Assembly: GCA_933207985.1 (NCBI GenBank)
Contig: OW240915.1
Location: 112,788,617 to 112,852,616, forward strand
Direction of reading: 5' to 3'
DNA from: Pelobates cultripes
Taxonomy: Eukaryota; Chordata; Amphibia; Anura; Pelobatidae
DNA length: 64,000 nucleotides
The notes under the pieces are model-generated. The model searched no databases and was not told the DNA's origin. It saw only the letters and a list, made by a program, of their open reading frames with translations. Positions 55,813-64,000 of this stretch are shown in pieces. Each line of letters opens with the position of its first letter. Position 1 is the stretch's first letter. Both the position numbers and the translations under genes were made by a program.

Positions 55813-56114
55813 ACTGCTAACATCAAGTCTGATATTAGAAATGGGGTTTACTATTTAATACAGTAGATGTTGGTATGTTGCCATCATCTTCTGTCCATTT
55901 TCAGAATTACACTTAGCGTAATTCTGAAGGGAGCCTTGATTACCAGCTTATTATACAGAGATAGGTGCTCGGCAGCTGGCAAAGCCATCACCAGTCACAT
56001 ATAGCTGAGGAGAGACTAGGAGACCTTGCCAGGGTCTGAGCAGACTGGAGCCCAGAAGAATTGTTGCTCAGCAAGAGTTTTATCAATGGATTTAAAGGGC
56101 TCTGTGTAGCACGT

Positions 56115-56500
56115 ACACATAAGGGACTTGGGGGAATCTACATATGGGAGGCACTGGGGGGTTTGGGCACATGGAGGGACTGGGGGAATTGACTCAGGGA
56201 AGGAACTGAGGGGGGAATTGGGATATATGGAGGAGCTGGGGGATGAGATACATAGATGAGCTGGAGGAGAGAATGAGACACATGGAGTGGCTATAGTGGG
56301 TAAAATTTATACTTGGAGGGGCTGGAGGGGTATGAGACACATGTAGGAGCTGGGTTGAGAATTAGACACATGAAGTGGATGGTGGAGAATGAGACATAAG
56401 GAGGAGCTGAGGGGGAGAATGAGACACATGGAGGGGCTGGGGAGAATAAGGAGGAGATTGGGGGTGAGACACATATAGAGAATGGGGGGAGGGGAGGGGA
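56115..56500. repeat. Purine-rich minisatellite of ~28-36 bp units
   Basis: Units such as GAGACACATGGAGGGGCTGG and GGAGAATGAGACACA in tandem, ten or more copies; strong purine/pyrimidine strand bias. Confidence 0.85.
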
Positions 56501-56776
56501 AAATACACATTTCTTGTTATGCTTTAGCACAAAACATAGTTTGAATTAGAAAAAAAATATATTAGTAATTAATTTGCTGTGAGTAAAAATATAAAAAACC
56601 AAAGCCAACAAATGTTATTGGATATTTTCTATATCAAGTGTAACTCCATTATAAATGACAATAAAAATGAAATGTATATTTAAATAAGAACCGACCGAAA
56701 TGGTAGTGTAGGACCTAGATCATCTAAAAGTGATCAGAGAAAATTTGTAAATGTTTACCATCTACGTCTTGTTTTC

Positions 56777-56851
56777 CCTATTAAGGACACAGCTTCAAAA
56801 ATAAAAGGCCAACAGGACAGAAGATTTCCATCATGTGTCCTTAAGGGGTTA
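56777..56851. mobile_element. Short palindromic MITE
   Basis: TATTAAGGACACAGCTTC at the left and CATGTGTCCTTAAGGGGTTA at the right, same type as 19752-19824; the left TTAA is damaged. Confidence 0.6.
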
Positions 56852-56859
56852 TCATTGTA

Positions 56860-58530
56860 AGCATGTTTGGACAGGGCTCACTTCACTAATATGACAAACA
56901 TAATTAATTGTTTGTCTTGTTTATCTGCTATATAGTGCTATGGACTATGCTGGCTCTACATACATAATTGTAATTTTACCAACTAAACTAATAAATGTAA
57001 AATGTAAAAACAGTAGCATTGTTAGTTACAGCTATAACTGGTGAGAGGTTACCCACGTTTATAACTGAGCACATACATAGTACAACAGAGCCCATGACTC
57101 TTAATGGCATGTAAAATAATGTGTAACATTCTATAGTATAATGTAACAGTCTATAGTATAATTAAAAAAAATCAATAGATAAAAAATCAATACCTTTGTT
57201 TTGGAATGTAGATTCTTATGACAGAGCACAGAGGATATACATTATTTGTGACTTTTATACAGATACAGATGCATGATTTATGCAGTTGAAATAACAATAA
57301 TGCCATTGTACCTACGTATAAAATAGCTTGAATATCAGGTTTGCTGCTCTTTTCAGCACTTTACAGTGAGCCTTTCATACTATACAGTTGCTGCATTAGT
57401 CAGGAAAAAGGAGAGTTTTCTAATAAAGATTAGTTACACTGACACCCAAACAAAAGAACTGGGATTTGCAGAATCTTTCACAGAAAAATGGGTGTAGAGC
57501 TTTTAAGTGCTTGCTACAGAGGGAAAAAATATGTTCCACTATTCTTTTCCATTGTTGACTAATTTATTGTGTAAATTATTGTTTGACAAATTAATATATT
57601 ACCTCAAAATAGTGACACGCACCATTAAAGGTATTACTACATACATCTAATATTTTATTTAAGTTAGAAACTATTTTCCATTATATTCTAATTTAAATAG
57701 TCTTTGCAGTGTGCTCCTATTCTGAAATGTCATCTAGCTAAATCTGTAATTAATTACAAGACAGACTCACTTGAATAATGAAATGGGTTTCAAATGTCTG
57801 GAATAATTAAAATGGAGTCTATGCAATAGCAGTGCCTTCATAAAAGAGCACCAGTTGCCATTTTGAATTACAACCAAACTCGATCAGTAGGTAAAGGTGC
57901 ATTGCACTCCAAAGACACATCTAAACAGCCGTTTTGATGATTACATTGCCCAAGTACAATCTCTGTAAAGGTTTCCTCAGATAATCCTTAAAAAAAACAA
58001 GTTGTTAAAACCATAGAATTTACTAGCAGGCACATTTTATACCAGCTGAAGATGTGCTAAGAAAGGATTGCATATGGGGCATTAAAAAACTAATTAGATA
58101 GTTTTCAGAGTCATTAAACCATAACAGAAGTGCAAGATAAAATCACTTTCCTGTTGGTACTGAACAGTTGAAAAGGAAATTCATTTTATTAAGAATATAA
58201 TCTTACAAATTGCAATGCTTTCTGATCTACAGTTGAATATTACCCTTTAAAACTTAATACAAACCTGTCATGTAAAATCTTTTGAGAGGGAAATAGTTTT
58301 TACTGCAAGCACAAATTCCTGTTTTATGACATTGAGATTGTATGAACTAAGGGTTATAGAACTTGAACAACACAGCACACAATTAGCAAGAATAAAATAC
58401 AAATAATGTTAGTTTATAAGAGAGATTGTGTAACTAGAAATATTTATTAGGTTAGTCATGAAAAGCAAGTATTGTGGATAATTGAAATGGGACTTGCAAA
58501 GTGTTGCAACAAATTAACAGCTGAATTGAA
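56860..58530. other. Unique intron DNA
   Basis: 1.7 kb of A/T-rich sequence with no recognised repeat, gene or RNA. It is one of the longest repeat-free stretches in the window. Confidence 0.45.
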
Positions 58531-58531
58531 T

Positions 58532-58534
<3 letters not shown>

Positions 58535-58575
<41 letters not shown>
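58535..58575. repeat. (AT)n(AC)n microsatellite inside a 22-bp direct repeat
   Basis: AACAGCTGAATTGAATTAAC and following bases occur just before (58516) and just after (58577) the microsatellite. Confidence 0.85.
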
Positions 58576-58579
58576 TAAC

Positions 58580-59636
<1,057 letters not shown>

Positions 59637-60898
59637 TTATATTTGATGACTGGGCAAAAACATCTAAGCAGAGGTATTATCTCTGGAAGGCTGGCCACCC
59701 TCCCCTCCCTTAACCACACCACCCCATAGTCATTACCATATTTATAGATAGTGCAGAGCAGCTAGTTTTCAAAACACACCAATCAAGTCCCTAAACCTCT
59801 CCTCACCTGAAATCCCTCTGTTAACAAACTGCATCCTTTAACCATGGTCTAAACACTCATAGGTATATGTGTGTATATATCTGTCTATGATTATATATGT
59901 GTATATGTATAATCTTCATATCTATATAACAAAACACATTTTCGGTAAATAATGTTCTCCCTTCTATTTTTCACTTTCACACTATCTTCTCTCATTACTA
60001 AAATATCCCTATCTTTCTGCTCACCTTCCAGGCAACACTATCTTCATTAATTCCAATTTACTCCCCTCCCCTCTCTATTCATCCCATGAACTCTACATAT
60101 ACCTTTCAAGCCTATCTCCACCAACTCCTCCCAATTCCTCTATATACATACCCACTTCCAAACTTTCTAAATCCTTCTTCCACCTTCACCTCCTTTCTAT
60201 CCTTCTGCTCCTAGCAGCTGGTGATATCTCTCCAAACCTCGGTACCATCTCAGCAAACCCACCACATTCAAGGAACCACACTAACCACATACCCATCTCA
60301 TGTTACTCTTCCTCTAAATCCTCCTTCAATACTGCTCTCTGGAATGCACGCTCTGTTTGCAATATTACAAAATCCACTGCTTTCCACAACCTTATCATCT
60401 CTTGTTCCCTAGATTTACTAGCCTTAACAGAAACAAGTCTCTCCCCCTCTGACACTGCTACCCCTGCATCTTTATCCTTTGGTTGTCTTCAACTTATCCA
60501 CAACCCAAGATACTCTGAATGTAAATGTGGTGGTGTAGGGTTTCTACTCTCACCTCACTGCTCATTCAAACCTCTACCCACGCCCCCCCCCTCTCTTTTC
60601 CATGATTTGAAATATGATTCACCTTTTCAAACACTTCTCTGCTAACATTGCCGTTATTTATCGCCCCCGGTTCCCCTCTCCTCTTCCTTGACCACATTGC
60701 TGCCTGGCTACCCTACTTCCTCTCTTCTAATATTTATTCCCTAATTCTCAGGGACTTTAATATTCCAATTAATCCACCTTTGAACTCAGCAGCCTCTAAA
60801 CTACTTTCAATTACTTCCTCCCTTGGGCTATCACAGTGGACTAATTCTCCCACCCATGTAGCTGGCAATACCCTCAACCTCATTTTCTCTTATGCATG

Positions 60899-61086
60899 TA
60901 AAAACATAGAAACATAGAATGTGACGGCAGATAGGAACCATTCGGCCCATCTAGTCTGCCCAATTTTCTAAATACTTTCATTAGTCCCTGGCTTTATCTT
61001 ATAGTTAGAATAGCCTTATGCCTATCCCACGCATGCTTAAACTCCCTTACTGTGTTAACCTCTACCACTTCAGCTGGAAGGCTTAT
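60899..61086 (+). repeat. SINE-like repeat inserted in the LINE
   Basis: ACATAGAAACATAGAATGTG, CAGATAGGAACCATTCGGCC, CATCTAGTCTGCCCAATTTT and on to TTCAGCTGGAAGGCTTA are absent from the corresponding place in the LINE at 12545-12585, so this is an insertion. Its first ~60 bases are the source type of the tag in the 14-15 kb minisatellite. Confidence 0.75.
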
Positions 61087-61483
61087 AATATCTGCAACAC
61101 TCAATTTCCTCTCTCTGATTACCACCTCTTATCATTTGCTCTCGAGTATCCCTTCACACAACAACCTCAGCCTAACCACCCTCAACTCAGGAGGAATCTT
61201 AATTCTATTGACCTCCAGCAGCTGTAAGCTGATTCACAACTGCTATTCATCCCTTCCCTCTCCTCTCCCTCAGTGGCCATCTCCACATATAACACTACTC
61301 TCACCTCTGCCTTGAATGCTGCAGCCCCGCTCCAAACATGCACCTCGAGGAGGACACAACCCCAACCGTAGCATACAAATCAACACGCTACCTGCAAAGA
61401 TGCTCCCGTTGTGATGAATGCTCCTGGAGAAAGTCTTGTACCCAGTCAGACTTTCTCCATTATAGATTCATATTGTGTTCATA

Positions 61484-63047
61484 CAGGGAGAATTATTAGG
61501 CAAGTTGTATTTTTGAGGATTAATTTTATTATTGAACAACAACCATGTTCTCAATGAACCCAAAAAACTCATTAATATCAAAGCTGAATATTTTTGGAAG
61601 TAGTTTTTAGTTTGTTTTTAGTTTTAGCTATGTTAGGGGGATATCTGTGTGTGCAGGTGACTATTACTGTGCATAATTATTAGGCAACTTAACAAAAAAC
61701 AAATATATACCCATTTCAATTATTTATTATTACCAGTGAAACCAATATAACATCTCAACATTCACAAATATACATTTCTGACATTCAAAAACAAAACAAA
61801 AACAAATCAGTGACCAATATAGCCACCTTTCTTTGCAAGGACACTCAAAAGCCTGCCATCTATGGATTCTGTCAGTGTTTTGATCTGTTCACCATCAACA
61901 TTGCGTGCAGCAGCAACCACAGCCTCCCAGACACTGTTCAGAGAGGTGTACTGTTTTCCCTCCTTGTAAATCTCACATTTGATGATGGACCACAGGTTCT
62001 CAATGGGGTTCAGATCAGGTGAACAAGGAGGCCATGTCATTAGATTTTTCTTCTTTTATACCCTTTCTTGCCAGCCACGCTGTGGAGTACTTGGACGCGT
62101 GTGATGGAGCATTGTCCTGCATGAAAATCATGTTTTCTTGAAGGATGCAGACTTCTTCCTGTACCACTGCTTGAAGAAGGTGTCTTCCAGGAACTGGCAG
62201 TAGGACTGGGAGTTGAGCTTGACTCCATCCTCAACCCGAAAAGGCCCCACAAGCTCATCTTTGATGATACCAGCCCAAACCAGTACTCCACCTCCACCTT
62301 GCTGGCGTCTGAGTCGGACTGGAGCTCTCTGCCCTTTACCAATCCACGGGCCCATCCATCTGGCCCATCTGGCCCATCAAGACTCACTCTCATTTCATCA
62401 GTCCATAAAACCTTAGAAAAATCAGTCTTGAGATATTTCTTGGCCCAGTCTTGACGTTTCAGCTTGTGTGTCTTGTTCAGTGGTGGTCGTCTTTCAGCCT
62501 TTCTTACCTTGGCCATGTCTCTGAGTATTGCACACCTTGTGCTTTTGGGCACTCCAGTGATGTTGCAGCTCTGAAATATGGCCAAACTGGTGGCAAGTGG
62601 CATCGTGGCAGCTGAACGCTTGACTTTTCTCAGTTCATGGGCAGTTATTTTGCGCCTTGGTTTTTCCACACGCTTCTTGCGACCCTGTTGACTATTTTGA
62701 ATGAAACGCTTGATTGTTCGATGATCACACTTCAGAAGCTTTGCAATTTTAAGAGTGCTGCATCCCTCTGCAAGATATCTCACTATTTTTGACTTTTCTG
62801 AGCCTGTCAAGTCCTTCTTTTGACCCATTTTGCCAAAGGAAAGGAAGTTGCCTAATAATTATGCACACCTGATATAGGGTGTTGATGTCATTAGACCACA
62901 CCCCCTTCTCATTACAGAGATGCACATCACCTAATATGCTTAATTGGTAGTAGGCTTTCGAGCCTATACAGCTTGGAGTAAGACAACATGCATAAAGAGG
63001 ATGATGTGGTCAAAATACTAATTTGCCTAATAATTCTGCACTCCCTG
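61484..63047 (-). mobile_element. Tc1-like transposon (probable DD37E), nearly full length
   Basis: Ends CAGGGAG..AATTATTAGGCAA and (inverted) CAGGGAGTGCAGAATTATTAG, each bordered by TA (61482-61483 and 63048-63049). The left end lacks a few bases (TGC) of the right. It encodes a transposase on the minus strand that is broken by small indels. The LINE at about 12140 shows the same site without the insertion. Confidence 0.9.
61807..62828 (-). pseudogene. Tc1-like transposase with small frameshifts
   Basis: It starts MGQKKDLTGSEKSKIVRYLA. A helix-turn-helix follows (CSTLKIAKLLKCDHRTIKRF), then the basic GRKKRVEKPRRK hook and VLWTDEMRVSLDG with the first catalytic Asp. A shift near 62340, beside a duplicated TCTGGCCCA, moves the central part to another frame (GVLVWAGIIKDELVGPFRVE). 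Further single-base changes near 62130 and 62045 precede WPPCSPDLNPIENLWSIIK, which holds the Glu, and the end KKGGYIGH at 61807. Allowing for the shifts, 37 residues separate the last two catalytic acids, the DD37E spacing. Little else has decayed, so the insertion is young. Confidence 0.88.
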
Positions 63048-64000
63048 TACCGCGCAGTCCTTGCCCTCGCTAAACAGTAATACTTTTCCTCTCTCATTAG
63101 TTCATGCTCCCGCAGTCCCAGGCTTCTCTTTGACACCTTTATCTTTCTTCTTCGTCCTGCTGTGGCCAGCCACCAAACTAGTCTTACCGCCGATAGCTTT
63201 GCATGCTACTTTAAGATTGAACAGCTATGAAAAGACTGCTCCCCACCTTGCTGTTCTCTTTCTCAATCACAAATAGATCATGCCTTTTCTACCCTTCAGA
63301 CTTTCTCCCCAGCTACTGAAGAAGAGTTGGCTGCGCTTCTCCTTTCCTCTCGCCCCAACACTTGTCCGCTTGATCCTGTCCCATCTCAACTTATCAGATC
63401 TCCCTCCACTTGTCTTGTGCCTTCCTTAACACACATCTTCAACTGCTCTCGCACTTCTGGCATTATCCCTGCTGACCTTAAACATGCCACTGTAGTACCT
63501 ATCCTGAAAAAAACATCTCTCGACCTGTCTTCCCCCTCTAACTAGTGTCCCATATCCCTGCTCCCTTTTTCCTCAAAGCTTCTGAAAAGACTTGTTTTTA
63601 CCCATATGTCTCACTTCCTAAATTCCTTGACCCTCATCAATCTGGCTTCTGCCCTCTCCACTCTAATGAGACTGCTCTTATCAAAGTTACAACGACCTAA
63701 TCGCAGCTAAATCCAAAGGCCACTATTCCATACTAATTCTTCTTGACCTCTCTGCTGCCTTTTGACACTGTTGATGATGCTCTCATTCTTCAAAATCTTC
63801 AATCACTCGGTCTCTGTGATTCTGTCTTCTCGTGGTTTTCCTCTTATCTCTCCCAACGTTCATCAGTGTCTCCTTTTCTAATGATACTTCCTCCAATCAC
63901 CCTGTCTCATTTGAGGTGCCCCAAGGCTCTGCCCTTGTCCCCTTCTATTTTCTCTTTATACTGCTTCTCTTGGCAAACTTATTACCTCATTTGCATTCCA

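Larger units (their letters stand above)
59990..64000 (+). mobile_element. L2-like LINE with two nested insertions, runs off right edge
   Basis: The plus strand carries an APE endonuclease (DLLALTETSLSPSDTATPAS at 60412; DFNIPINPPL at 60750; LNLIFSYAC at 60880; SDYHLLSFALEYPFTQ at 61110) and the start of the reverse transcriptase ([20 protein letters not shown] at 63430; LLDLSAAF at 63745). It matches the LINE at 10394-12690 at the DNA level. It is interrupted by a SINE-like repeat (60899-61086) and a Tc1-like element (61484-63047). Stops and frameshifts show it is dead. The host gene's coding strand is opposite. Confidence 0.82.

Overview
The window is a stretch of vertebrate nuclear DNA, most likely from a frog or toad. 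The reasons are: one widely spaced, intron-rich gene whose exons encode an ITPRID1-like protein; very low coding density; and a repeat load typical of anurans. That load includes T2/Kolobok-type miniature elements with TTAAAGG ends, hAT miniature elements, Tc1-like transposons, Penelope-like elements with hammerhead-type motifs, L2- and L1-like LINEs and dispersed SINE-like repeats. No prokaryotic feature (operon, CRISPR, tRNA cluster) was seen.

The only host gene I can support is on the minus strand and nearly spans the window. Five coding exons, in transcript order, lie at 59387-59589, 47856-48424, 30798-30843, 9451-9521 and 1-1131 (the last runs off the left edge). All intron ends are AG/GT and the codon phases at all four junctions agree. 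The product reads as ITPRID1 (formerly CCDC129), of the KRAP/TESPA1 family of IP3-receptor-interacting proteins. The exons carry the end of the family's conserved N-terminal region, the FRQLEVL segment, the SCQSDSSGF segment and a Cys/His-rich patch. The start codon and first exons lie beyond position 64000; the C-terminal coiled coil lies beyond position 1.

The introns are 8.3, 21.3, 17.0 and 11.0 kb and consist mostly of transposons. From left to right: a T2-type MITE; a 3.5-kb non-autonomous LTR element with a 5-bp target duplication; hAT and TTAA elements with stacked palindromes (5.7-8.8 kb); an L2-like LINE (10.4-12.7 kb); a hAT element swollen by a TG-rich minisatellite (13.9-15.2 kb); LINE and Tc1 remnants; a Penelope-type hammerhead motif at 20.7 kb; CA/TG minisatellites at 26-28 kb; an imperfect inverted repeat of about 1.7 kb (33.5-35.2 kb) that looks like two opposed Penelope terminal repeats with a second hammerhead-like motif; a Tc1-like transposon (35.8-37.2 kb); LTR-type repeats at 42.6-44.5 kb including a solo LTR with a clean target duplication; an L1-like LINE (44.6-46.6 kb); a 2.4-kb hAT element with an exact 8-bp duplication and a nested solo LTR (50.6-53.0 kb) beside an inverted truncated relative; a Penelope endonuclease remnant (55.1 kb); telomere-like DNA (55.6 kb); and, upstream of the first visible exon, an L2-like LINE into which a SINE-like repeat and a Tc1-like transposon have inserted.

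The strongest material for a second look is the Penelope/hammerhead set, the nested insertions that can be dated against empty paralogous sites inside the window, and the repeated association of one SINE-derived tag with TG-rich minisatellites inside hAT elements. No percent identities were computed. All similarity statements come from reading the sequence by eye.
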